This document shows, one piece after another, positions 1 through 6,705 of a DNA stretch of 8,289 bases. Positions within the stretch are counted from its first letter, which is position 1. The number at the start of each line of letters is the position of its first letter. The notes beneath the pieces are model-generated. The model was not told the origin of the DNA and did not search any database. It saw nothing but the letters and a program-made list of their open reading frames with translations. The DNA is taken from NCBI GenBank assembly GCA_045593005.1, contig JAZNVV010000080.1, positions 1-8,289 on the forward strand. The letters run 5' to 3'. The stretch comes from UBA11475 sp045593005. GTDB taxonomy: Bacteria; Bacillota; Clostridia; Christensenellales; Borkfalkiaceae. A program made the position numbers and the translations under genes.

Positions 1-44
1 TAAGGGAATTGATGAAATATTATACAAAAATTTAAGGAGTTATC
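1..44 (+). promoter_or_regulatory. Leader and ribosome binding site of the AspT-like carrier gene
   Basis: An AAGGAG Shine-Dalgarno sequence at 34-39 lies five bases before the ATG at 45, which fixes the start of the carrier gene. No complete promoter is visible in the 44 bases. A TATTAT at 18-23 could be a -10 element, but its -35 would fall outside the window. The TAA at 1-3 may end an upstream gene, which cannot be tested here. Confidence 0.7.
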
Positions 45-1472
45 ATGGAAAAACAAGACAAAAAGAGCCTTAAATGGCTTTGGATTACAATCGCACTTGT
101 AGTGGTTGCTGCTATTGTAACATGGTGCGTAATAGCTTCTAATTGGGGTAAAGAAGTTACAGATAAATATGGTAATTATAAAGAAACCAAATATGGTATT
201 GATGCCATTATGGGTATTGCTTCTTTATTATTTGGTATTTTTATAGTAACAGCGCTTGGTTATATGCTTGGTAGAATTACTATCAAGGGTGTATCACTTG
301 GCACAGCCGGCGTATTTATCGTAGCAATTATATTCGGACTTGTATGTACGTTTATCCCTGCTGACCTCCCTGTTTTAGGCGCATTACATCTTCACGGAGA
401 AATACTCGATATTGAAGCAGAAAAAGTAGTTCAAGCAGCGTCAACAAATCTTGCATATTATAAGAGTGTTATTCAGAATGTAGGTTTAGTATTATTCGTA
501 GGTTCGGTTGGCTTTATTGCTGGTCCTAAATTCTTCAGAGATTTAAAGAAGAACTTTAAGACTTATATCGTAATGGGTATCGTTATTATTTTAGCAGGTA
601 CGTTAACAGCAGTTATCTTTGCTCTTTTACCTGGTATCGGTTCAGAATTCTCTGCAGGCGTATTATCAGGCGCATTAACTTCAACACCAGGCTATTCTGC
701 CGCTCTTGAAGTTGCTAAAAACCAAGGCATTGTAACACTTGGCCACGCTATCGCATATCCTTTCGGCGTTATCGGCGTTGTATTGTTCGTTCAATTAATG
801 CCTAAATTCGTTAAAGCTGATATGAACTATGAAAGAAGTTTATTAAAGGTTGACCTTGACGAAGCTCACGACGCTAAAAAAGAAGGTTTATTAGTGTGTG
901 ACGACTTTGGTCTTACACCATTAGCACTCGCTATTGTATCTGGGCTTATAGTTGGTTCAATTAAAATTCCACTTACAGGCAACGGCTACAACGGCGCTTG
1001 CTTCTCTCTCGGTACAACGGGTGGCGTACTTGTTATGTGTCTTGTATTTGGTCACTTTGGCAGAATAGGCAAACTTTCACTTGAAGTTCCTACACATTCA
1101 GCAAAAGTTTTAAGAGAACTTGGTCTTATGCTCTTCCTTATCGGCGCAGGCGTTGACGGTGGCGTTTCACTCATCAGTCAGGTTAGCGCAAACGAAAGTG
1201 GCGCGTTAATCATCCTTTGGGGTTTCCTCGGTGGTTTCGTTATGACTATGGTTCCTATGGTCGTAGGTTTCTTTATGGGTGGCAAGTTATTAAAGTTACC
1301 ACTTTTGAACAACCTTGGTTCAATCACAGGTGGTATGACAAGTACACCAGCTCTCGGTACGCTTATTGCAACTGCTGATACGGAAGACGTTGCAGGTGCA
1401 TACGCATCAACCTATCCTATCGCACTTGTACTTATCGTACTTGCTTGTAACTTAATGATCGGTTTAATATAA
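45..1472 (+). CDS. AspT/YidE-type membrane exchanger (aspartate:alanine exchanger family), without RCK domains
   Basis: This 475-residue, very hydrophobic protein looks like a cytoplasmic-membrane carrier of the aspartate:alanine exchanger family (AAE, Asp-Al_Ex domain). The two halves are homologous. SLGTAGVFIVAIIFG (84-98) matches SLGTTGGVLVMCLVFG (321-336). GLVLFVGSVGFIAGP (147-161) matches GLMLFLIGAGVDGG (360-373). GALTSTPGYSAALE (209-222) matches GGMTSTPALGTLIA (429-442). The TSTP signatures are the family hallmark. Residues 1-30 form a first membrane segment after a lysine-rich start. Characterised members (AspT, YidE, YbjL) are about 550 residues with two cytosolic TrkA-C/RCK domains between the halves. 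Here only a charged linker of about 30 residues (about 253-284) remains, so ligand-gated regulation is probably lost. Substrate is unknown; amino acid or dicarboxylate exchange is the family expectation. It has a strong SD and its own terminator, so it probably ends a transcription unit. Confidence 0.85.
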   Translation: MEKQDKKSLKWLWITIALVVVAAIVTWCVIASNWGKEVTDKYGNYKETKYGIDAIMGIASLLFGIFIVTALGYMLGRITIKGVSLGTAGVFIVAIIFGLVCTFIPADLPVLGALHLHGEILDIEAEKVVQAASTNLAYYKSVIQNVGLVLFVGSVGFIAGPKFFRDLKKNFKTYIVMGIVIILAGTLTAVIFALLPGIGSEFSAGVLSGALTSTPGYSAALEVAKNQGIVTLGHAIAYPFGVIGVVLFVQLMPKFVKADMNYERSLLKVDLDEAHDAKKEGLLVCDDFGLTPLALAIVSGLIVGSIKIPLTGNGYNGACFSLGTTGGVLVMCLVFGHFGRIGKLSLEVPTHSAKVLRELGLMLFLIGAGVDGGVSLISQVSANESGALIILWGFLGGFVMTMVPMVVGFFMGGKLLKLPLLNNLGSITGGMTSTPALGTLIATADTEDVAGAYASTYPIALVLIVLACNLMIGLI

Positions 1473-1480
1473 TCATAAAT

Positions 1481-1513
1481 AAAAAAAAGGCTGCTTTTTA
1501 GCAGTCTTTTTTT
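1481..1513 (+). terminator. Rho-independent terminator of the AspT-like gene
   Basis: Eight bases after the stop codon, an A-run leads into the stem GGCTGC (1489-1494), the loop TTTTTA and the stem GCAGTC (1501-1506, one G-U pair), followed by seven T residues (1507-1513). The A-run and T-run can pair to lengthen the stem. Position and U-tract fit termination of the + strand gene. Confidence 0.85.
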
Positions 1514-1575
1514 ATGCGTTAGTTTATGTTTATATGGTAACGGTATTGCGAAATTATACCATTTTTGTAATTTAT

Positions 1576-1622
1576 AATAGTAAAGCACCCACAAAAAGTG
1601 AGTGCTTTACTATTATTTTTTT
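1576..1622. terminator. Strong hairpin terminator between convergent genes, serving tetR and possibly both strands
   Basis: A 13-bp perfect stem (1576-1588 with 1602-1614), one C/A mismatch, three further pairs (1590-1592 with 1598-1600) and an AAAAA loop form a long hairpin. It overlaps the TAA stop of the tetR gene (1613-1615). On the + strand it is followed by a T-run (1616-1622), so it can back up the carrier terminator. On the - strand the tail is only moderately T-rich. Bidirectional use is an inference. Confidence 0.75.
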
Positions 1623-2230
1623 AGGAAGATTGAGTAAACTAACGTTGGATTTAGCATACTTGCATTACGCAAACTGCCGGTAGGTAATAGAGCTGTCATT
1701 GTAACGCCTATAAATATATTTAAAAGCATTGATGTGTATTCAAATGCTGTTTTGCTTTTATCAAAATAGTCTTGTTCAATACCTTCGTTAAATAAATTAT
1801 TTAGGGCTGTAAAAATCCTTTCAATATTTCGTTTAAGGTCAACTGGTATGTAAACGTTTGCTTCGTCGTTTTGACGTATCATTTGCGAAATTATAAAGTA
1901 AGTTTTATAAGCAAACGTTTCGTCTTCGTAAAGGTTGGCAAAGGTATAACTAATTATTTCTTTAAGTTTTACGTCAGGTGAAGTGTTTGCTTTTATAACT
2001 TCATAATAATGCGACAATACGCTTTCGTCGTAAAGGGCAGAAAGACCGGTGTAAAGTTCTTCTTTATTTTTGTAATAATGATAAAAAAGCCCATGACTTA
2101 AATTTGCTTTTTCGCAAATATCGTCGATAGTTGCGTCCTTTAATCCTTTGTTACAAAAGACTATTAAAGCGTCCTTTAAAATCGTTTCTTTTTTTGCTTG
2201 AATTCTTCGTTCTTTCTTTATTGCGTCCAT
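1613..2230 (-). CDS. TetR/AcrR-family transcriptional regulator
   Basis: This 205-residue protein has the layout of TetR-family regulators: an N-terminal three-helix DNA-binding domain (about 12-59) and an all-helical ligand and dimerisation domain. The signature is clear: ILKDALIVFCNKG (17-29), TIDDICEKANLSHGLFYHYY (34-53, the helix-turn-helix) and KNKEEL (54-59). The ligand is unknown because C-terminal domains of the family diverge strongly. The ATG at 2230 has AGGAG at 2236-2240 in good position. The last codons and the stop lie inside the terminator hairpin. It is transcribed divergently from a two-component operon, across a region whose 11-bp-phased repeats overlap its -35 element, so the response regulator probably controls it. 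The usual family behaviour of autorepression or repression of a neighbour is possible, but no clean palindromic TetR operator was found. Confidence 0.93.
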   Translation of the reverse strand: MDAIKKERRIQAKKETILKDALIVFCNKGLKDATIDDICEKANLSHGLFYHYYKNKEELYTGLSALYDESVLSHYYEVIKANTSPDVKLKEIISYTFANLYEDETFAYKTYFIISQMIRQNDEANVYIPVDLKRNIERIFTALNNLFNEGIEQDYFDKSKTAFEYTSMLLNIFIGVTMTALLPTGSLRNASMLNPTLVYSIFLKK

Positions 2231-2253
2231 TGTTTCTCCTTATTTACGAGCAT

Positions 2254-2285
2254 ATAATAGCAGGCAAATGTAAACTAAACGTCAA
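2254..2285 (-). promoter_or_regulatory. Probable tetR promoter
   Basis: On the - strand a TATTAT -10 (2254-2259) lies upstream of the tetR SD. The best -35, TTGACG (2280-2285), is 20 bp away, longer than the ideal 17. A long spacer is common where an activator assists RNA polymerase. The -35 hexamer is also the second unit of the 11-bp-phased repeat array. Confidence 0.5.
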
Positions 2286-2307
2286 ATTTATGTAAACTGA
2301 ACGTAAA
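2269..2307. promoter_or_regulatory. Four hexamers in 11-bp phase: candidate OmpR/PhoB-family (WalR/PhoP-like) binding site
   Basis: On the + strand the hexamers TGTAAA (2269-2274), CGTCAA (2280-2285), TGTAAA (2291-2296) and CGTAAA (2302-2307) start exactly 11 bp apart, each with a 5-bp spacer. Read as two longer units, 2268-2289 and 2290-2311 agree at 19 of 22 positions. OmpR/PhoB-family regulators bind direct repeats with this one-turn spacing. Known examples are the WalR consensus TGTWAH-N5-TGTWAH and the Bacillus PhoP boxes (TTHACA-like on the other strand, about 5 bp apart). The array lies between tetR and an OmpR-family regulator gene and covers the tetR -35. The repeat is directly seen; assigning it to the neighbouring regulator is inference. 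Confidence 0.65.
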
Positions 2308-2338
2308 CTTTTATTTTTTTAGCAAATTTTTTCAAAAG

Positions 2339-2370
2339 TTTACGCAGAATTTATAAGCCTATGCTATAAT
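2339..2370 (+). promoter_or_regulatory. Promoter of the two-component operon
   Basis: An extended -10 is present: TG at 2362-2363, one base, then consensus TATAAT at 2365-2370. No good -35 sits at 17 bp. TTTACG (2339-2344) lies 20 bp upstream and is the closest candidate. Extended -10 promoters can work with a weak -35. Transcription would start near 2377, leaving a leader of about 15 bases that contains the SD AGGAGG (2381-2386). Confidence 0.65.
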
Positions 2371-2391
2371 AAAAGCGAAAAGGAGGTAAGT

Positions 2392-3063
2392 ATGGTTAAT
2401 ATTTTAGTTGTTGAAGACAATACAGACCTTTTAGAAATGTTTTGTGAAACGCTTAATAATAGTGGTTTTTATGCTTACGGTGCAAAGGACGGTATTGAAG
2501 CACTTGACGTATTATTTGAAAAATCTATTGATTTAGTCGTTGCAGATATAATGATGCCTAACTTGGACGGTTACGGACTTATTAAGGAAATTAGAAATTT
2601 AAAAAATAACCTTCCTATTTTAATGGTTACGGCAAAGTCCGAGTACGATTCTATGCAAAAAGCGTTTGATATCGGCGCTGACGATTATATGATAAAACCG
2701 ATTAACGTTAAAGAGTTGGTTTTACGTGTAAACGCCTTATTGCGTAGAGCAAAAATCAATCTGGAAAAGAAAATTATCATAGGCTCAACGTCGCTCGACT
2801 TTGAAACAATGACCGTTATATCTAATGGTGAAGAATTTATTTTACCACTTAAAGAGTTTAATTTACTGTTTAAATTATTGTCATACATAGGTAAAATTTT
2901 TACTAGACATCAACTTATGGACGAAATTTGGGGGATGGATAGCGATACAGACGATAGGACGGTAAATACACACATTAATCGTCTGCGCGACAAATTCAAA
3001 AATAACCCTGATTTTGAAATTGTAACGATACGTGGACTAGGTTATAAGGCGGTGCGAAAATGA
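2392..3063 (+). CDS. OmpR/PhoB-family response regulator
   Basis: This 223-residue cytoplasmic regulator is the output half of a two-component system. Residues 1-118 form a receiver domain with the acidic pocket E8-D9, the phosphoacceptor D52 (in VVADIMMPNLDGYG), the switch threonine T80 and the conserved lysine K102 (in YMIKPI). Residues about 130-222 form a winged-helix DNA-binding domain, with the recognition helix around RTVNTHINRLRDKF (189-202) and the typical wing VTIRGLGYKA (211-220). Length and motifs are normal and all key residues are present. A strong AGGAGG lies five bases before the ATG. The gene overlaps the downstream kinase by ATGA, so the two are translationally coupled. It probably binds the 11-bp repeats just upstream. 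The physiological signal and regulon cannot be named: the site resembles WalR/PhoP boxes, but the partner kinase does not have the WalK or PhoR sensor architecture. Confidence 0.95.
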   Translation: MVNILVVEDNTDLLEMFCETLNNSGFYAYGAKDGIEALDVLFEKSIDLVVADIMMPNLDGYGLIKEIRNLKNNLPILMVTAKSEYDSMQKAFDIGADDYMIKPINVKELVLRVNALLRRAKINLEKKIIIGSTSLDFETMTVISNGEEFILPLKEFNLLFKLLSYIGKIFTRHQLMDEIWGMDSDTDDRTVNTHINRLRDKFKNNPDFEIVTIRGLGYKAVRK

Positions 3064-4124
3064 GAAAAAGAAAACGCAAATCGTCAAGTATTTCAAACCT
3101 GTTTTTATCATTTACGTTGTTGCTTACGGCAATGTTTACTATACTATTTGTTATTGCCGTCGTCGTTTACGTGCGTGAATTGCCTGGTGGAGTAACGTCG
3201 CCGGTTGGTCGTGTTCCAAGATATTCACCAGTATTAATGGTGTTCGTTGTTTGTACGGCTATAGTCGTTGGGATTTTAATGTATATTTGGAATAGAGTTT
3301 TTAAGCCTATTTCAAACTTGAACGAGGCATTAATTAAAGTAGGAAAGGGCGACTTTAACTGTAAACTTATAAGCGATAATGAAATTGAAGAAATAGAAGA
3401 AATGTATACAAACTTCAATTCAATGGTTCACGAATTAAATAGTACGGAAACGTTGCGTAGTGATTTTATTGCCAACGTATCGCACGAATTCAAGACGCCA
3501 TTATCGTCGATAGAAGGGTACGTAACACTATTGCAGACGGAAAATTTAGAGCAAAAAAAGCGTGACGAGTATCTTGAAAAGGTTATAATAAACACACGTC
3601 GTTTAAGTGATTTAACGGGAAATATCTTAAAACTTTCTAAACTTGAAAATCAGCAGGCTTTAACTGAAAAATCGCCCGTTGATTTAGCAGAAAATATTCG
3701 TCAGCAAATTTTACTTTTAGAAGAAAAATGGACGAAGAAAAATATCGAATTCGACATTGATCTTGAAGATATATTTGTTTTAGGCAAGGATGAACTTTTA
3801 AGTGTCGTTTGGTATAATTTAATATCAAATGCGATAAAATTTAGCCACGAAAATGGTAGAGTAACTATAAAGTCAGAACTTGTTGATGATTATGTTCGAA
3901 TTAATATAACCGACGAAGGCATAGGCATGGCAGAAGAAGAGATGATAAGGATTTTTGACAAGTTCTATCAAGGCGATTCGTCGCATAAAACGGAAGGGAA
4001 CGGACTTGGCCTTGCTTTGGCTAAAAAAATAATCGTTTTACACGGTGGTAATATATACGTTTCAAGCCAAAAGGGGGAGGGGACAACCTTTACCGTCACA
4101 CTTAATACAACTAAAAACGCATAA
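3060..4124 (+). CDS. Membrane sensor histidine kinase with a very short external loop
   Basis: This 354-residue kinase partners the response regulator encoded immediately upstream, overlapping it by 4 bp. The domains run in order. TM1 spans about 14-38, after a very basic N-terminus (MRKRKRK). An outside loop of about 20 residues (39-57, rich in Gly, Pro and Arg) is followed by TM2 (about 58-78) and HAMP (about 79-130). HisKA carries the phospho-accepting H142 in NVSHEFKTPLSS, and the HATPase domain completes the protein. ATP-binding boxes are intact: N box WYNLISNAIKFS (N253, N257), G1 DEGIGM (285-290), F box FDKFYQ (299-304) and G2 GNGLGLAL (313-320). There is no PAS or other recognisable sensor domain. 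The signal is therefore probably sensed within the membrane or through another protein, as in the intramembrane-sensing kinases of Bacillota. It ends the operon just before a terminator. Confidence 0.94.
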   Translation: MRKRKRKSSSISNLFLSFTLLLTAMFTILFVIAVVVYVRELPGGVTSPVGRVPRYSPVLMVFVVCTAIVVGILMYIWNRVFKPISNLNEALIKVGKGDFNCKLISDNEIEEIEEMYTNFNSMVHELNSTETLRSDFIANVSHEFKTPLSSIEGYVTLLQTENLEQKKRDEYLEKVIINTRRLSDLTGNILKLSKLENQQALTEKSPVDLAENIRQQILLLEEKWTKKNIEFDIDLEDIFVLGKDELLSVVWYNLISNAIKFSHENGRVTIKSELVDDYVRINITDEGIGMAEEEMIRIFDKFYQGDSSHKTEGNGLGLALAKKIIVLHGGNIYVSSQKGEGTTFTVTLNTTKNA

Positions 4125-4136
4125 AATTACAAACAA

Positions 4137-4164
4137 AAAAGGATAGCAAAAGCGCTATCCTTTT
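4137..4164. terminator. Bidirectional terminator between the kinase gene and the AEC carrier gene
   Basis: A perfect stem GGATAGC (4141-4147) with GCTATCC (4154-4160) and the loop AAAAGC is flanked by A residues on the left and TTTT on the right. These can pair and also give a U-tract on either strand. It lies 12 bases after the kinase stop and 20 bases after the stop of the convergent AEC gene, so it can serve both. Confidence 0.85.
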
Positions 4165-4184
4165 ATAGTGTATTGATAAATTTA

Positions 4185-5192
4185 TTAAACTATCATTTGT
4201 ATCGGTGTTCCGAAAATTGCGCACATTAGGGCAAACATTAACGGTATTGAAATAACGCATAGTGTATGCGATATCATAGCCATACTTGCACCAGTCGACG
4301 GGTCGCCACCAAAAGCTTCGGGGAATACTACCGTATTTAAACCAAGTGGTGTTGCTATTGCGAAGAATAGCATAAAGAGTATGTATGTATCTACAGCCAT
4401 ACCAAAAATAATATTTAACAAAAGCATGATGCCGTAAAGAACTGCAATTAAGAAAACAGGAATAACAACTAATCTTAAAGCAGTTGCAAAATATACACGC
4501 ACGTTTTTAAGCATATTTAAGATGTCAAATCTAGCAACGGTAAATCCAGCAAGCAACATAGCCACAGGTCCGTAGCAAGATTTAAGTGAATTAAGTGCTG
4601 AACCGAAGAAAGTAGTTGTTTCTGCACCGATTAATACGTCGCCAAAACCTAAAAGCCCAACAACAATACCTACAAGCGTAGCAACCATAGGCGCATTTAA
4701 AAGTCGCTTTAAGTTGTTGCCTTTTGCGCCGTCTTGTTGTGGAACTAATACGCTAATACCCCAAGTATAAATTAAAATGGTAATAGGCAAGCAAACAAGT
4801 TTATACCAGAATAAGCCGTCAACTCCGAATAAAGCAAGCACAAGTGGGTCGCCAACGTAACCACTGTTACCAAACATTAATGCGTATTTATAAACACCCC
4901 TTTCATAAGAATTATCTTTAACGAAGAGTCGAGATAATAGTATTGCTATTGTAAGTGCAATAGTAACGCTAATAAGGGAAATGAGTATGTACGAGCCACC
5001 TTTTGTAAAATTTTCAACCGTACAACGAGTACTCATAGCGTGAAAACTTAATGCAGGGGAGAATACCCAGGTTAAAAGCTTTGCCATAACTTTGCCAGCG
5101 TCAAGTGGTAAAATTTTTGCTTTACATAATATATAACCTATCGACATACACAAAAAAAGTGTAAGCATAGGACTTAAAACAGTTAAAAACAT
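4185..5192 (-). CDS. AEC-family membrane transporter (auxin-efflux-carrier type permease)
   Basis: This 335-residue integral membrane protein has about ten hydrophobic segments and belongs to the AEC family (Mem_trans). Bacterial members such as MleP and MdcF move organic acids like malate or malonate. The start MFLTVLSPMLTLFLCMSIGY, the motif ALMFGNSGYVGDPLVLALFG (104-123, between the halves), the NAP at 166-168 and the C-terminal TPLGLNTVVFPEAFGGD (281-297) are family features. It lacks an obvious pathway partner next door, so the substrate stays open; a carboxylate is most likely. The start is set by the ATG at 5192. The SD GGAGG (5205-5209) is 12 bases away, longer than usual, and no nearer ATG, GTG or TTG fits. 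A good promoter of its own lies just upstream, giving a leader of about 20 bases, so it is probably monocistronic. Confidence 0.9.
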   Translation of the reverse strand: MFLTVLSPMLTLFLCMSIGYILCKAKILPLDAGKVMAKLLTWVFSPALSFHAMSTRCTVENFTKGGSYILISLISVTIALTIAILLSRLFVKDNSYERGVYKYALMFGNSGYVGDPLVLALFGVDGLFWYKLVCLPITILIYTWGISVLVPQQDGAKGNNLKRLLNAPMVATLVGIVVGLLGFGDVLIGAETTTFFGSALNSLKSCYGPVAMLLAGFTVARFDILNMLKNVRVYFATALRLVVIPVFLIAVLYGIMLLLNIIFGMAVDTYILFMLFFAIATPLGLNTVVFPEAFGGDPSTGASMAMISHTLCVISIPLMFALMCAIFGTPIQMIV

Positions 5193-5218
5193 ATGTAATA
5201 AAATCCTCCAACCACAAT

Positions 5219-5247
5219 ATTATACACCTTTTTTCATTTTTTGACAA
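5219..5247 (-). promoter_or_regulatory. Sigma-A-type promoter of the AEC carrier gene
   Basis: On the - strand TTGTCA (5242-5247) and consensus TATAAT (5219-5224) are separated by exactly 17 bp. The predicted start near 5212 leaves a short leader beginning just ahead of the SD. The element lies within the 109 bp after the acyltransferase stop, where no clear terminator is visible, so some read-through from upstream is possible. Confidence 0.8.
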
Positions 5248-5301
5248 CGTATTTAATGTAATAATAAATAGGTTTTGTAATTATATTTTATAACAAAGAT
5301 T

Positions 5302-6564
5302 TTATATTTTTTGTTTATTAATTTTATACAATTCTTCAACGGCAAAACGGGTTTTAGCAACTATAGCGTTCTCTTGTGGAAAACAATAAAAAGATATTTC
5401 ATTGTTGCCTATACAAATAACGTCGCCTATTTCATACCAAAAATAGTCGGCATTAAGGCTGTGTGTATATAATGGACCTTGCGTATAGTCAATTTCACCA
5501 TCATCGCTAACTAACTTAAAGCCGTTTTTATCGTGCGAAAGTTTTCCCGTTCCGACGTCGTATAAGGCTTTCGTATCTTTTAACACGTAAATATTAACTT
5601 TGGTATTAAGGCTGTATAAATCGTCTTCAATTTCACGCTTGACTTCTTCTCTTTGCCACTTGTACCAGTCGGGCACGTGGTCAAATTCCGTAATACCGTT
5701 TATAGCCGAAATGCTACCATTATGCGTTAATTCATAAACTTTACCACACTTTTTGCACTCAATATAGATACCTTTGCCGACCATAGCCCCTTCACTTTTA
5801 CAAGCTGGACATTTGTATAAAACACGCTCTAAACCATCAGCTCTAAAGTCCTCGGTTATTTTAACGTCGTTATCTTTTTGCCACTTAAAGCCGTCAAAAG
5901 TAAAGCATTCTTTTAGTTTAGTGTTTATTTCTGCTACAGACATTGATGAAATATCTTCGGGCGATAAAACGTATTCCATATCGGCTGAAATTTTAATCTT
6001 TCTTTTTTGTAAATTGTTATAAAGTGGGTCACGTAAAAATGCGCCGTAAGTTTTAATCATAACGACGGGAACGCCTAAAAGTTTAACGCATTTACCTAAA
6101 CTTTCAGGCAAAGTAACGCAAGTTCCGTCAAAAGTATAGCCTGCCTCTGGATACATTAAGACGTTGCTTTTAAGCTTTTTTAAGCAATAGTTAAGGTCTT
6201 TTACAATAAATGGGTCAGGGATAAATTTACGTGTAGGCACACAACCTAAATTGCGCATAAGCCACTCTTGTCCGACAAGTCCATCCAGCGTGCTAATAAT
6301 ATTTACAGGCTTTGGATAGAGTATAGAAACTGCTATTTTTAGGTCGGTGAAACTTGAATGGTTCATAAGATATAGACAAGACGTTTTTGGCAACTTGTCC
6401 ATATTAATTTTGTTAAGTTTAAACCGTGTTGCTATAAGTTCCGGCAAGGAAACGATTTTTAGCAGAGTTCTAAATAAAATATTAGGTTTTTTAGGTATAA
6501 ATCTATCTTTTGTTGGCAGGGAAATTACTTCCTTATAAGAAAGTTTTTGTACTTTAATTTTCAT
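5302..6564 (-). CDS. PlsC-like acyltransferase fused to a zinc ribbon and a beta-rich C-terminal region (intact paralogue)
   Basis: This 420-residue protein starts with a lysophospholipid-acyltransferase-like domain (about 35-225). The catalytic NHX4D motif is YLMNHSSFTD (65-74, with H69 and D74), and the second conserved block is MYPEAGYTFDG (137-147, keeping a Glu at 140). Enzymes of this fold move an acyl chain to glycerolipid acceptors at the inner membrane face, but substrate cannot be deduced here. A zinc ribbon follows: C252, C255, C270 and C273. The remaining 140 or so residues look beta-rich and match no domain I recognise. PlsC proteins are usually about 200-250 residues, so the extension is the unusual part. 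A diverged, frameshifted paralogue with the same domain order lies upstream on the same strand. AAGGA (6571-6575) is six bases from the ATG, and a near-consensus promoter precedes it. The function as an acyltransferase is likely but not certain. Confidence 0.82.
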   Translation of the reverse strand: MKIKVQKLSYKEVISLPTKDRFIPKKPNILFRTLLKIVSLPELIATRFKLNKINMDKLPKTSCLYLMNHSSFTDLKIAVSILYPKPVNIISTLDGLVGQEWLMRNLGCVPTRKFIPDPFIVKDLNYCLKKLKSNVLMYPEAGYTFDGTCVTLPESLGKCVKLLGVPVVMIKTYGAFLRDPLYNNLQKRKIKISADMEYVLSPEDISSMSVAEINTKLKECFTFDGFKWQKDNDVKITEDFRADGLERVLYKCPACKSEGAMVGKGIYIECKKCGKVYELTHNGSISAINGITEFDHVPDWYKWQREEVKREIEDDLYSLNTKVNIYVLKDTKALYDVGTGKLSHDKNGFKLVSDDGEIDYTQGPLYTHSLNADYFWYEIGDVICIGNNEISFYCFPQENAIVAKTRFAVEELYKINKQKI

Positions 6565-6590
6565 AAAAATTCCTTATTATAATTTTTAAT

Positions 6591-6620
6591 ATTATATCAT
6601 TTTATATAATATGGTGTCAA
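6591..6620 (-). promoter_or_regulatory. Near-perfect promoter of the intact acyltransferase gene
   Basis: On the - strand consensus TTGACA (6615-6620) and TATAAT (6591-6596) are 18 bp apart, and a TG one base before the -10 makes it an extended -10. Transcription should start near 6584, giving a leader of about 20 bases with the SD. This promoter separates the two paralogues into independent units. Confidence 0.85.
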
Positions 6621-6668
6621 TAGGTATTAAAGAATAGCTTAATAGTTATCATTGTATTGAACAAAACA

Positions 6669-6695
6669 AAAACGCAAGTAATTTACTTGCGTTTT
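6669..6695 (-). terminator. Terminator of the frameshifted acyltransferase gene
   Basis: A perfect 12-bp inverted repeat (6669-6680 with 6684-6695) around a three-base loop lies 11 bases after the stop. On the - strand the stem ends in a T-rich tract (TTTTTGTTTTG), as expected for factor-independent termination. Confidence 0.85.
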
Positions 6696-6705
6696 CAAAT
6701 TAAAA

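Noticed and set aside
1553..1558. TATAAT with upstream TG on the - strand, a possible antisense promoter into the carrier gene
   Set aside because: No acceptable -35 was found and it lies directly after a strong hairpin. AT-rich DNA gives such hexamers often.
1534..1566. A third hairpin (ATGGTA with TACCAT, then TTTTT) between the convergent genes
   Set aside because: The stem is six pairs with a 17-base loop, weak beside the two clear terminators that flank it.
1412..1594. 60-codon open frame on the - strand
   Set aside because: It overlaps the carrier gene end and runs through the terminator region, has no SD, and its composition is that of read-through of AT-rich DNA.
2268..2311. A mini CRISPR-like or tandem satellite repeat
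   Set aside because: There are only two adjacent 22-bp units without spacers, in a promoter. Activator-binding repeats explain it better.
2685..3828. Antisense open frames inside the response regulator and kinase genes (2685-2888, 3167-3418, 3637-3828)
   Set aside because: They are shadows of genes with complete conserved motifs, with no SD or promoter of their own.
5250..5301. A terminator after the intact acyltransferase gene
   Set aside because: Only a five-pair interrupted stem (TTTGT with ACAAA) without a proper T-run is visible, too weak to call.
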